From an uncultured Collinsella sp. (GTDB lineage: Bacteria; Actinomycetota; Coriobacteriia; Coriobacteriales; Coriobacteriaceae): a stretch of DNA of 64,000 nt. The notes beneath the pieces are model-generated. The model searched no databases. It saw only the letters and a program-made list of their open reading frames with translations, and was not told where the DNA came from. This document shows, piece after piece, positions 32,369 through 42,599 of this stretch. Each line of letters opens with the position of its first letter. Position 1 is the stretch's first letter. The position numbers and the translations under genes are program-made. Location: positions 1-64,000 of the forward strand of contig UQHW01000001.1 of NCBI GenBank assembly GCA_900540935.1, read 5' to 3'.

Positions 32369-32995
32369 TTATGCAAGCACCTCCCCGAAGTGAGCGGCGA
32401 TGTCGGCGGGCATCAGCACAGCGTTGTTGTTGACGAGATCGTAGGTGTTGGCCTCGTCAGCGGTGATGATGAACGTCTTGGGAATGTTGCGGAACGACAG
32501 GTAGGCGTTGACGTCCTCATCGCGAACGATGATGGTCAGACGCTTGCCCTCAAGGCCGAGAGCCTTGAGCATGGCGACGGCAGCCTTGGTGGAAGGCTTC
32601 TCGAAGCCGTAGTCGTCGACGAGCACGAGCTCGCCATCGGCCAGCTTGGCGGACAGCGCGGAGCGCATAGCCAGCTTGACCTCCTTGTTGTTCATACGCT
32701 TGGCGTAGGAACGGGGCTTGGGGGCGAAGACAACGCCACCGTGACGCCACTGGGCAGCACGGATGGAACCCTGGCGGGCACGGCCGGTGCCCTTCTGACG
32801 CCAAGGCTTCTTGCCGCCACCGGAAACCTCAGAGCGGCCCTTAGCGGACTGGGTGCCCTGACGCCAAGAGGCCATCTGGCACTTGACGATGTGGTGCATA
32901 ACGTGGATGTTCGGCTCGATGCCGTACACCTCAGCGGCGAGCTCGGCCTCGGCGACCTTCTTGCCCTCGCTGTTCTTAACTTCAAACTTTGCCAT
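32369..32995 (-). CDS. rplD: 50S ribosomal protein L4
   Basis: The 208-residue L4 includes GTQSAKGRSEVSGGGKKPW, RQKGTGRARQGSIRAAQW and the GGVVFAPKPRSYAKRMN segment of the tunnel extension. In E. coli L4 represses its own operon through the leader; the long structured rplC leader here could serve a similar role. Confidence 0.97.
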   Translation of the reverse strand: MAKFEVKNSEGKKVAEAELAAEVYGIEPNIHVMHHIVKCQMASWRQGTQSAKGRSEVSGGGKKPWRQKGTGRARQGSIRAAQWRHGGVVFAPKPRSYAKRMNNKEVKLAMRSALSAKLADGELVLVDDYGFEKPSTKAAVAMLKALGLEGKRLTIIVRDEDVNAYLSFRNIPKTFIITADEANTYDLVNNNAVLMPADIAAHFGEVLA

Positions 32996-33041
32996 TTAAG
33001 TGTTCTCCTTGGTATGACGCTGGGCTAAATGGGCTGGGCCC

Positions 33042-33662
33042 TTAGGCCATACGGATGGCGACGAGACCATTCTTGGCACCCGGGACAGCGCCCTTGACCA
33101 AGATGAGGTTCTGCTCGGCATCGATGCGGACAACGGAAAGGTTCTTGACGGTAACGCGCTCGTTACCCATGTGACCGGCCATCTTGACGCCCTTGAGGAC
33201 GCGCGCAGGATAGGCGCACTGACCGATAGAACCGGGGTGACGCTGGAAGTGAGAACCATGCGTCATAGGACCGCGGCGCTGACCCCAGCGCTTGATGCGA
33301 CCCTGGAAGCCCTTACCCTTGGAGGTACCGATGACGTCGACCTTCTCGACATCAGCGAAATCAGCGACGGTGACGACCTCGCCGACCTTGTGCTCCTCGC
33401 CGTTCTCGACGCGGACCTCACGAAGGAAACGGACAGGCTCGACGCCAGCCTTGGCGAAGTGACCAGCCATGGGCTTGTTCACGTTCTTGGCCTTGATGTC
33501 GCCGAAACCGATCTGGACGGCGTCATAGCCGTCGGTTGCCTGAGTTTTAACCTGCGAGACAGCGCAGGGGCCAGCCTGGATGACCGTGACGGGAACGACG
33601 TTATCGTCCTCGTCCCAAACCTGGGTCATGCCAATCTTGCGGCCGAGAATCATGCTGATCAA
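33042..33662 (-). CDS. rplC: 50S ribosomal protein L3
   Basis: The 206-residue L3 starts with TTG at 33662 ([16 protein letters not shown]); the alternative ATG at 33653 would give MILGRK. I prefer TTG because the MI-x-x-ILG N-terminus resembles relatives and TGGGA lies 8 nt upstream, but the choice is uncertain. Conserved core segments include [20 protein letters not shown], the [16 protein letters not shown] region and [12 protein letters not shown]. It is the first gene of the S10 operon here; rpsJ is not adjacent but belongs to the str operon. Confidence 0.95.
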   Translation of the reverse strand: MISMILGRKIGMTQVWDEDDNVVPVTVIQAGPCAVSQVKTQATDGYDAVQIGFGDIKAKNVNKPMAGHFAKAGVEPVRFLREVRVENGEEHKVGEVVTVADFADVEKVDVIGTSKGKGFQGRIKRWGQRRGPMTHGSHFQRHPGSIGQCAYPARVLKGVKMAGHMGNERVTVKNLSVVRIDAEQNLILVKGAVPGAKNGLVAIRMA

Positions 33663-33682
33663 GATATGATCCCAACTCTCGC

Positions 33683-33734
33683 GTGGTCTTGGGACAATGC
33701 GTACACCACCGAGCGTACGCCCCTAGAGGACCAC
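33683..33734 (-). promoter_or_regulatory. Nested hairpin in the rplC leader
   Basis: On the minus strand GTGGTC pairs with GACCAC (outer) and GCGTAC with GTACGC (inner). It is part of a leader of roughly 270 nt and is a candidate site for L4-type autoregulation. Confidence 0.5.
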
Positions 33735-33846
33735 TACTTACACGACGTGCTCCCCAGTCTTGTATTGCGCCCGGACTACCTGACAACCCTATTAAGCAGG
33801 CATTTTGTCCAGCCAGAATACTCCCCTGGTTACACACAGCTGTTTA

Positions 33847-33872
33847 GTATACACGGCTGCGGGCGTATCCAT
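33847..33872 (-). promoter_or_regulatory. Ribosomal-leader motif, copy in the rplC leader
   Basis: The minus strand reads ATGGATACGCCCGCAGCCGT then GTATAC, 23 of 26 positions identical to the motif at 31982-32007. ATACG can pair with CGTGT around CCCGCAGC. Confidence 0.55.
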
Positions 33873-33936
33873 CGAGATTCATATTTCACTCACATTGTTT
33901 ACGCAGGTAAAGTGCGTGGATGGCTCCTGGGCACGT

Positions 33937-34061
33937 CGGAGGGCCGGAGAAATATATTAAGGTCCCTGCTCTACAGTCCTGCGCAAGACGGAGAGCACAT
34001 TAAGTGCTCTCCTTTGCGTGCGGAACTCGCGATGACCTTAATATATTTCTCCGGCCCTCCG
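33937..34061. repeat. Giant hairpin element, copy 1 (28-bp arms, conserved core)
   Basis: Perfect 28-bp inverted repeats at 33937-33964 and 34034-34061 (beginning CGGAGGGCCGGAG) enclose a 69-nt core at 33965-34033. The core contains CTCTACAGTCCTGCGCAAGA, a hairpin GGAGAGCAC-ATTAA-GTGCTCTCC and TTTGCGTGCGGAACTCGCGA. The core is nearly identical to that of copy 2 at 51236-51302, whereas the arms are unrelated in sequence. It lies about 275 bp upstream of rplC. Confidence 0.9.
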
Positions 34062-34112
34062 CCGTGCTCGGGAGACGACACGTTGATGTCTGCTTAACTC
34101 TGCTCGCTCAGG

Positions 34113-34739
34113 CTAATGACTTTGTTGGGGGTCCACTATTTGCTGGAGGGTGAACTTGCATTGCATTGGCTCGCCCTCTACTTGTGGCTCCGCCTCATCA
34201 AAATCGAAAATCATAATGGCGCAGTTGGGGAGTTTTGTTGGGAGCTCGAAGCCCTCTGGGGCTGCGGCCTTGATAAATTGGCGGCTGGCGCTGCCGTGGC
34301 TTACTGCTAGAAGGGTTTCGATGCCCTCGGAGCCCATGATATTGGTAAGCGCATCCACCATACGTTCTTGCAGCGCCTGGCTTCCTTCTCCTCCGAAGGG
34401 GACCAGGTCCTCGCCCGGATCCCAGACGTCGGTGGGTAGCGCGCCGTGCGGGCCTTCTTCGAAGGAGCCGTAGCAGCGCTCGATAATGCCTTCGCAGGGC
34501 TCGGCTGCTGCGTCCGGGCCGAGGAGCTCGCATGCGACGAGCTGAGCTGTGTCCATGGCTCGGCCTAAGGGCGAAGAGACCACTTTGTCGGGGACGACGC
34601 CGTGGGCTTTGAGCCATGCGGCTGCCATCCCGGCTTGCTGACGGCCTAAGTCGGTGAGCGGTGAATCGCAGCGGCCCTGGACCAGCTTTTTGACGTTGAA
34701 CTCCGTCTGACCGTGGCGGAGTAGATACAGCTTCTTCAT
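34113..34739 (-). CDS. Histidine phosphatase family protein (phosphoglycerate mutase-like)
   Basis: The 208-residue protein has the RHG motif LLRHGQTEFN with phospho-acceptor His9, the acid/base region ERCYGSFEEGPHG and the second histidine in VSHGSASRQF. Likely activities are cofactor-dependent phosphoglycerate mutase-like or a broader sugar-phosphate/CobC-type phosphatase; the sequence does not decide. It lies just downstream of the CDF transporter gene (39 bp) and probably shares its transcript. Confidence 0.88.
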   Translation of the reverse strand: MKKLYLLRHGQTEFNVKKLVQGRCDSPLTDLGRQQAGMAAAWLKAHGVVPDKVVSSPLGRAMDTAQLVACELLGPDAAAEPCEGIIERCYGSFEEGPHGALPTDVWDPGEDLVPFGGEGSQALQERMVDALTNIMGSEGIETLLAVSHGSASRQFIKAAAPEGFELPTKLPNCAIMIFDFDEAEPQVEGEPMQCKFTLQQIVDPQQSH

Positions 34740-34778
34740 GCTCTCCCCTTCTGCATAACCTGCTTTGCCGGCACAGCC

Positions 34779-35933
34779 TTACTCGTGGGTATGCCCTACG
34801 TAGTCTTCGTCGATCGTAATCTTGGCAATCGACTTGGGATATTCCGATTCGACCCGTTGTGCCAGCGCGTGCTTTACGTCTTCGGCACTCATCTGCAGAT
34901 CCGAGGGACGCACGCAGTCAAAGATCACGTTGGTGTGCGTAGGACCCGGCACACAGCGAAGGTCGTGAATCGAAAGGCGGTTATCGATCTGTTGGGCCAT
35001 GGCGTTAATGCGTAAACGCATGCTCGCCACCTTTGGATCGTCGGTCACGATGGGGTCGTAATGGAGCGTGACAATCATGCCGTCTTCGTTCCTAAACGCC
35101 TGCTCAATATTGTCGAGCGTGTCGTGGCTTTCCAGCGGGCTGGCCTCGGCCGCCATCTCTGCGTGAGCGCTTGCGAACTTCCTGCCCGGGCCGTAGTCGT
35201 GAACCATCAGATCGTGAACGCCCAAAACACCGGGATAGCTCATGATCTTATCTCGAATGTGCTTGACCAGCTTAGGATCGGGCGTCTGGCCCAAAAGCGG
35301 GCTCACCGTATCCTGGATGAGTTCAAAACCGCTCCAGCCAATATAGGCGCCAACGGCAAGGCCGACCCATGCGTCAAGATTGATGTGCGTCACCTGCGAA
35401 ACAATTGCGCACGCCAGCACGGCGCCCGTAGCAAGGACATCGTTCTTGGAATCCTGGGCGGTCGCATGCAGCGTCTCGGACTCAATGCGATCGCCGAGCT
35501 TTTGGTTGAGGGTCGCCATCCAGAGCTTTACGACCATCGAAAGCACGAGAACTGCCACCAGGGCAAGCGAGAACTCGACAGGTTCGGGGTGGATGACGCG
35601 CTCAACTGAGGACTTCACCAGCTCAACGCCAATCAGCAGCACGAGCGCCGCCACGACCAGACCCGAGAGATACTCGTAGCGACCGTGGCCGTAAGGATGC
35701 TCGGGGTCGGCCGGCTTGCTCGCCAGCTTAAAGCCCAGCACACTCACGATGTTCGAGCTGGCATCGGATAGGTTGTTCATGGCATCCGCCACAATCGAAA
35801 CCGATCCCGAAACCACACCAATTGCGCCCTTCGCAGCACAAAGCGCGACATTGGCGACAATACACACCATGCCCGCTAACGTGCCCACACGCGCACGATC
35901 GCCCTGCGCACGCTTAACAATCCACTCGACCAT
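34779..35933 (-). CDS. Cation diffusion facilitator (CDF) family metal transporter
   Basis: The 384-residue protein has six predicted membrane spans (within about 15-215). The metal-site motifs are SIVADAMNNLSDASSN in TM2 and HATAQDSKNDV in TM5, and the cytoplasmic dimerisation domain contains VHDLMVHDYGPGR. The tail beyond residue about 295 repeats a second such alpha/beta unit (RLSIHDLRCVPGPTH, KITIDEDY), making it longer than a standard CDF of about 300 residues. It exports divalent cations such as Zn, Mn or Fe; the Asn-containing TM2 motif argues against assuming zinc. Confidence 0.88.
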   Translation of the reverse strand: MVEWIVKRAQGDRARVGTLAGMVCIVANVALCAAKGAIGVVSGSVSIVADAMNNLSDASSNIVSVLGFKLASKPADPEHPYGHGRYEYLSGLVVAALVLLIGVELVKSSVERVIHPEPVEFSLALVAVLVLSMVVKLWMATLNQKLGDRIESETLHATAQDSKNDVLATGAVLACAIVSQVTHINLDAWVGLAVGAYIGWSGFELIQDTVSPLLGQTPDPKLVKHIRDKIMSYPGVLGVHDLMVHDYGPGRKFASAHAEMAAEASPLESHDTLDNIEQAFRNEDGMIVTLHYDPIVTDDPKVASMRLRINAMAQQIDNRLSIHDLRCVPGPTHTNVIFDCVRPSDLQMSAEDVKHALAQRVESEYPKSIAKITIDEDYVGHTHE

Positions 35934-36010
35934 CTACATCCGCCCCCACGGTACTACCTATATATCTATTGCTCAAACGGATTGTAGTGTAGCCACTTTG
36001 TCCCCCAGAT

Positions 36011-36045
36011 ACAAAAAGGCCGCGACCCACACGGGCCACGGCCTT
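36011..36045 (-). terminator. Terminator of the PTS EIIC gene
   Basis: AAGGCCGTGGCCC / GGGTCGCGGCCTT forms an imperfect stem followed on the minus strand by TTTTTGTATC, 39 bp after the EIIC stop. Confidence 0.7.
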
Positions 36046-36083
36046 GGAATGTGGCAAAGGAATCGTCCTTGTGCCGCACAGGT

Positions 36084-37298
36084 TTACGCGCTTACTTCGG
36101 CCGCGCTCTTAGAGGTTTCGGGCAAATCGGCTCCATCCCCCGCCGCCTGCCCCTTCGCCGGCACCACGCCAAAGCAGTAGCTCAGCGCCGCAGACACCGC
36201 AAATGCCACACCGCCGGCAGCGCAGCACCACAGCAGGTTCGAGATGCCGCCCGTGGCAAAGCCAATGACCATGAGGACATTCGTCATACCGATGGTATAG
36301 GCCGTAACGTGGCCCACGGCCGCAACAAGGCCTCCGACGGCGCCGCCAATGGCCATGCACGTCAGGCACCTGCCATATTTAAAGCCGCAACCGTACAGCG
36401 CCGGCTCACTTACGCCACCAAGCACGCCCGAGATCGAATAGCCCAGCATGAGGGCCTTCTCGTCCTTATCCGCAACGCGAAGCGACGCACCAAAGGGCAT
36501 GCCCCAAACGGCAAACGTTGCCATCGTCGCGGCGATCAGGATGCACGAATCCGTTCCCACACTCATAAACTGCGCATAGGCGAGCGATAGGACAACGTTG
36601 CTGACGCCCGCGATCTTTAGGAACTCCCAGCCCGCGGCAAGCCCCATGAGCGTGAGCAGCGACACGATGCCACCGGAATTGCCAAGCATAAACATAAGCT
36701 GGCCCAACAGCATGCCCAAATAGCTGCCCGCCGGCGCCGTAATACACAGCGAAACCGGAACCATGACGAGCATGGTTGCAAACGGAACGAACGAAAACGC
36801 CACGGCCTTAGGGATAACGCGCTGAAAGAAACACTCCACTCGCCATAGCACGGGCACCGAGATGAGAACCGGGATAACAGTCGTCGTGTAATCGTTGACC
36901 GGCGCGGGAAGCAGACCATACACGGAAGTCATCGATGCCCCCGTCGTCGATGCGGCATCGACGAGCTTAAGCAGATCGGGCGCAATCAATACGCCGCCCA
37001 GCATCATGCCCAGCTGCTCCGAGCAACCGAGCTGGCGGGCGGCCGCCCAACCAAGATAAACGGGCAAAAAGTAGTAGCCGGCGTTATAGAGCCAACTGTA
37101 GAACAGGCGATAGATTTCGGAATCGGCAGACCACAGGCCCAGCATGCCTTCGCCCATAATGACGGCGACGGTGCGGAACAACGCCGCGCAGACAATAAAC
37201 GGCAGCGCCGACATCATGCTTTTGGACAGATAGTCCACCACGGCCATGGCGTTTGATGAAACCGTCGTTGTAAACGAGGTGTTAGAAACTTGTGGCAT
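36084..37298 (-). CDS. Orphan PTS EIIC (glucose/sucrose/beta-glucoside superfamily)
   Basis: The ATG at 37298 (MPQVSNTSFTTTVSS) follows GGGAAAGG; the upstream open frame overlaps accDA and is not real. The 404-residue protein has about ten membrane segments and EIIC signatures such as SALPFIVCAALFRTVAV and GVLGGVSEPALYGCGFKYGR. No EIIB or EIIA domain is fused or adjacent. It must borrow phosphoryl domains from another system or act without them. It sits alone between the fatty-acid operon and the CDF gene with its own terminator. Confidence 0.85.
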   Translation of the reverse strand: MPQVSNTSFTTTVSSNAMAVVDYLSKSMMSALPFIVCAALFRTVAVIMGEGMLGLWSADSEIYRLFYSWLYNAGYYFLPVYLGWAAARQLGCSEQLGMMLGGVLIAPDLLKLVDAASTTGASMTSVYGLLPAPVNDYTTTVIPVLISVPVLWRVECFFQRVIPKAVAFSFVPFATMLVMVPVSLCITAPAGSYLGMLLGQLMFMLGNSGGIVSLLTLMGLAAGWEFLKIAGVSNVVLSLAYAQFMSVGTDSCILIAATMATFAVWGMPFGASLRVADKDEKALMLGYSISGVLGGVSEPALYGCGFKYGRCLTCMAIGGAVGGLVAAVGHVTAYTIGMTNVLMVIGFATGGISNLLWCCAAGGVAFAVSAALSYCFGVVPAKGQAAGDGADLPETSKSAAEVSA

Positions 37299-37338
37299 GG
37301 AACGCCTTTCCCAATGTGACATGTAGGCTGTCCCTTTA

Positions 37339-39049
37339 TCACATCGTGCGGTACTGACCGATTGCGCGGTACTTTTCGTAGCGGAGGTTTGTGAGGGTCG
37401 CGTCGTCGAGCCGCCCAAGCGTATCGAAGGCATCAAATGCCGAGGACATGACGGCGCCGGCGATCTCCTCATGCGACAGGCCCCTATCGTCGACAATGCC
37501 GTCGATGATGCCGAGCGCCAACAGATCGGGGGCCGTGAGCTTAAGCGCCTCGGCGGCCTCATCCGCGCGCTCGGTATCCTTCCACAGAATCGACGCACAG
37601 GCCTCGGGGCTCACGACCGAATAGGCCGAGCTCGAGAGCATCAGGATGCGGTCGGCCACGGACAGCGCCAGCGCGCCACCAGAGCCGCCCTCGCCTGTTA
37701 CCACCGAGACAATCGGCGTCTTAAGGCCGCTCATCTCCATGAGATTCCGGGCAATCGCCTCGCCCTGGCCGCGCTCCTCGGCACCGATGCCGCAAAACGC
37801 GCCCGAAGTATCGACCAGGCACAGAACCGGTCGACCAAACTTTTCGGCCTGGCGCATAAGGCGACGCGCTTTGCGGTAGCCCTCGGGATGCGCCATGCCA
37901 AAGTTGCGGCGCATACGCTCTTTGGTCGTGGTACCGCGCTCGATGGCGATGACCGTTACGGGGCATCCGTCTTTCCAGCCAATGCCAGCCACCACAGCGG
38001 CGTCGTCGCCAAAGTAACGGTCGCCATGCAGCTCCACAAATCCATCCAGGCCCAGCGAGATCATCTCACCCGCCGTGGCGCGATCTGCCGAGCGGGTCTG
38101 CTTGACAATCTCGAGCGCGGTTTTTGGTGCCGCCGAGCGCTTAAACAAATGTCCCAGCTTTTTGCCGCGGCGACCCGTATGCACAATTTCGTGCGGTGCC
38201 CCCAGGCCGGGCGCGTGCCCTTCGTGCAGCGCCAGCAGCTCGCCTACCGTGAGCGCAATCTCGCCACGCGGAACAACGGCATCGCAAAAGCCGTGCTCCA
38301 GCAAAAACTCGGAGCGCTGGAATCCCTTGGGCAGGCGCTTGTGCATGTTCTGCTCGATCACGCGCGGGCCGGCAAATGCCGTCAGGGCATCGGGCTCGGC
38401 CAAGATGATGTCGCCTTCCATGGCAAAGCTCGCGGTTACGCCTCCGGTCGTGGGGTCGGTGAGCACCGTGATATACAGGCCGCCCGCCTCGCTGTGGCGC
38501 CTAACCGCCGCAGAGATTTTGGCCATCTGCATAAGCGAGGTCACGCCCTCTTGCATGCGCGCGCCGCCCGAAACGGTAAAGCCGACAACTGGCAATCCCA
38601 GCTCGGTCGCATGCTCAAATGTGCGACAGATCTTCTCGCCCACCACGGAACCCATCGAGCCCATCATAAAGTTGGCATCCATAAAGAAGAGCGCCGTGTC
38701 GCAACCGCAGATTTTGCCCTTGCCGCACACAACGGCATCGCGCTCGCCCGAACGCTCGCTCACGCTCTTGAGCTTATCGGCATAGCCGGGAAACGAGAGG
38801 AAGTCCTCCGACGCCAGATTGGCATCCCATTCCTCAAACGTGCCCTCGTCGACCGTCATGCGCATGCGCGCGCGACCGCTCACGCGAAAGTGTTTGCCGC
38901 AACGAGGGCAGACCTCGAGGTTGTCGTGTAGGCGTGCCTCATCGATCACGCGGCGGCACTCCGGGCACTTGATAAACACGTGGCGCGCGGGAAACTCGGC
39001 GCACGACTCGGTTATCGGCCCCTCAAGTACATTGACCGTCTTCGCTTTT

Positions 39050-39063
<14 letters not shown>
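37339..39063 (-). CDS. accDA: Acetyl-CoA carboxylase carboxyltransferase, fused beta-alpha
   Basis: The 574-residue protein joins AccD (about 1-290) and AccA (about 300-574) in one chain. AccD has the zinc finger CPEC...CPRC (CxxC-x15-CxxC), GFTVSGGARMQEG and TDPTTGGVTASFAM. AccA has GYRKARRLMRQAEKFGRP, VDTSGAFCGIGAEERGQGEA and TGEGGSGGALAL. It transfers the carboxyl group from carboxybiotin to acetyl-CoA. ATG at 39063 overlaps the accC stop by 14 bp; ATG at 39057 is also possible. It is the last gene of the fatty-acid operon. Confidence 0.95.
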
Positions 39064-40393
<1,330 letters not shown>

Positions 40394-40403
40394 GAAGCCT
40401 TCC

Positions 40404-40826
40404 TTAACTTTCGTGCATGAGTGCAAAGGACATATCGGCGCGGCAGCAAACCTCACCGTTGACGCTCGCAGTACCCGTCGCAAAGCGGAACGGCCCGCGC
40501 GCACGCGTGATGGTGCACACCAGATCAACCGTGTCGCCCGGGCGCACCGGACGCTTAAAGCGCACCTTATCGAGGCTCGTATAGAACGGCGTCGCGCCGC
40601 GCGCCTCCTCATCGCCCATCAGCAGCACGCAGCAGTTCTGGGCGAGCATCTCGCACTGAATCACGCCGGGGACGACCGGGTTTCCCGGAAAATGCCCCTG
40701 CAAAAAGTACTCGTCGCCCGTAATCGTGATCTTGCCGTGGGCCTCGTCGCCCACCAGCTCGGCCTCGTCGAGCAAAAGCATCGGCTCGCGATGCGGTAAC
40801 AGCTTCTTGAGCTCTTCTTTGTTCAT
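40404..40826 (-). CDS. fabZ: 3-hydroxyacyl-ACP dehydratase FabZ
   Basis: ATG at 40826 (MNKEELKKLLPHREPMLLLD) is chosen over the in-frame GTG at 40835, since AGGTGAT lies upstream at suitable spacing. The 140-residue hot-dog-fold enzyme carries the catalytic His45 in GHFPGNPVVPGV and Glu59 in QCEMLAQ. It dehydrates 3-hydroxyacyl-ACP to trans-2-enoyl-ACP. It is located between accB and accC. Confidence 0.94.
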   Translation of the reverse strand: MNKEELKKLLPHREPMLLLDEAELVGDEAHGKITITGDEYFLQGHFPGNPVVPGVIQCEMLAQNCCVLLMGDEEARGATPFYTSLDKVRFKRPVRPGDTVDLVCTITRARGPFRFATGTASVNGEVCCRADMSFALMHES

Positions 40827-40835
40827 GGATATCAC

Positions 40836-41309
40836 CTATCCGATCCTCATGAGGCAGCTGCCGAACTCCACGAGGTCGCCGTCGGCCACGCAGATCTCGA
40901 GCACCTCGCCATCCGCCTCTGCCGTCACCTCGTTGAGAACCTTCATGGCCTCGATGATGCAAAGGGTCTCGCCAGCCTTGACCTTGGAGCCCACGCGCAC
41001 AAACGGTTCGTCGCCCGGCGCCGGGGCAGCATAGAAAACGCCGACCATGGGAGCGGCCACCTCGGTGCCCTTGGGCTCCGGTGCGGCGGCAGGTGTCTGC
41101 GCGGCGGGCTCCGGTGCGGCAGGCGCGACTGTGGGAGCTGCAACTGGAGCGGCCATAGCGCTCGGCATAGGCATGGGCACGGCAACCGGCTGCGCGGCGC
41201 TCGCGCGCTCGAGTTCGACCGCGGTGCCATCGGGCTCCTCAACGCGTACGCGCGTGAGGCCGCGGTCCTCCATAACATCGGCTATCTCGGCAAGTCTTTT
41301 GGAATCCAT
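40836..41309 (-). CDS. accB: Biotin carboxyl carrier protein of acetyl-CoA carboxylase
   Basis: The 157-residue BCCP has an N-terminal helical part, an Ala/Pro-rich linker (about 40-80) and the biotinyl domain with EAMKVLNEV, Lys123 being the biotinylation site (Val replaces the usual Met after Lys). It carries carboxybiotin between AccC and AccDA. The stop codon touches the start region of fabZ. Confidence 0.95.
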   Translation of the reverse strand: MDSKRLAEIADVMEDRGLTRVRVEEPDGTAVELERASAAQPVAVPMPMPSAMAAPVAAPTVAPAAPEPAAQTPAAAPEPKGTEVAAPMVGVFYAAPAPGDEPFVRVGSKVKAGETLCIIEAMKVLNEVTAEADGEVLEICVADGDLVEFGSCLMRIG

Positions 41310-41312
41310 GCT

Positions 41313-42560
41313 CTAGCTCCTCGTATATCTACGCAGCGCGATGGCGGCGTTGTGTCCGCCAAAGCCCAGGTTGGTCGAAAGCGCCCAGGTAAGGTCGGCG
41401 CGAACCGCTCGATTAGGCGTGTAATCAAGATCGCAGACGGGATCGGGCGTGTGGTAGTTAATGGTCGGGGGCACCACGCCCTGCTCGAGCGCCATGGCAC
41501 AGGCCATGACCTCGATGGCGCCCGTAGCACCGATCATGTGGCCGGTCATCGACTTGGTCGACGAGACGTGCGCGGCGCGTGCCGCGTCCTCGCCGAGCGC
41601 ACGCTTAATGCCCGCCGTCTCGGACGAATCGTTGAGCTTGGTCGAGGTGCCGTGAGCGTTGATGTAGAGGCCCTCGGAAGGCTTAACGTCGCCCTCGGCC
41701 ACCGCCAGCGATATCGCACGGGCGATGCCGGCAGCCTCGGGATCGGGGCTCGTGATGTGATAGGCATCATCGGTGTTGCCGTAACCCACGACCTCGGCAT
41801 AAATGTGCGCCCCGCGAGCCAGCGCGTGTTCCATGCTCTCGAGCACCAGCACGCAGGCGCCCTCGCCCATCACAAAGCCGTCGCGGTCTGCATCGAACGG
41901 ACGGCATGCCGTCGACGGGTCAGGATTAGTGGTGAGAGCACGGCAGGACGTAAAGCCCGCAACGGCATCGGGGATAATGGCCGCCTCGGCGCCGCCCGCG
42001 AGGATCGCGTCGGCATAGCCATGCTTGATGGCGCGGAACGCCTCGCCCACGGCATGGGCCGAGGTCGCGCAGGCGGTCACCACGGGCAGGGTCGGGCCCT
42101 TTGCCTTGTGGCGGATTGCGATATTGCCCGATGCCATGTTGGGGATCATCATCGCGATCATATAGGGCGATGCGCGGCGGGGCCCACGTTCGGCAATCGT
42201 ATGGACGTTGTCGACGAGCGTCGTCATGCCGCCCACGCCCGAGCCCACGTAGACGCCCAGGCGCTCGCGATCGATGGCGCCTTCGACATCAAAGCCCGCA
42301 TCGTGCATGGCTTCGTCCGAAGCCGCCATCGCAAACTGAACGCAGGGGTCCAGATGCTTGGCGTCACGCTTGCCAAAGTACTCGTTGCCGTCAAAGCCCT
42401 TGACCTCGGCCGCCACCTTGACGGCAAATGCATCGGTATCGAAGTGCGTAATCGGGCCGATGCCGCACGTGCCAGCGCACATTGCCGCCCAGGTGGCAAG
42501 CGCGGTGTTGCCGAGCGGCGATACGGCACCTATGCCGGTGATTGCAACTCTCTGTTCCAT
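41313..42560 (-). CDS. fabF: Beta-ketoacyl-ACP synthase II
   Basis: The ATG at 42560 (MEQRVAITGIGAVSPLG) has GAGGAG 6 nt upstream; ATG at 42563 adds one residue. The 415-residue condensing enzyme has the Cys-His-His triad at Cys164 (TACATSAHAVG), His303 (NAHGTSTKLND) and His341 (SMTGHMIGA), plus Lys336. It elongates acyl-ACP with malonyl-ACP. It lies 3 bp before accB in the fatty-acid operon. Confidence 0.95.
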   Translation of the reverse strand: MEQRVAITGIGAVSPLGNTALATWAAMCAGTCGIGPITHFDTDAFAVKVAAEVKGFDGNEYFGKRDAKHLDPCVQFAMAASDEAMHDAGFDVEGAIDRERLGVYVGSGVGGMTTLVDNVHTIAERGPRRASPYMIAMMIPNMASGNIAIRHKAKGPTLPVVTACATSAHAVGEAFRAIKHGYADAILAGGAEAAIIPDAVAGFTSCRALTTNPDPSTACRPFDADRDGFVMGEGACVLVLESMEHALARGAHIYAEVVGYGNTDDAYHITSPDPEAAGIARAISLAVAEGDVKPSEGLYINAHGTSTKLNDSSETAGIKRALGEDAARAAHVSSTKSMTGHMIGATGAIEVMACAMALEQGVVPPTINYHTPDPVCDLDYTPNRAVRADLTWALSTNLGFGGHNAAIALRRYTRS

Positions 42561-42599
42561 CATGGTCTCCTCATCCAAGCCGTTCTTCGGCCCTGATTT

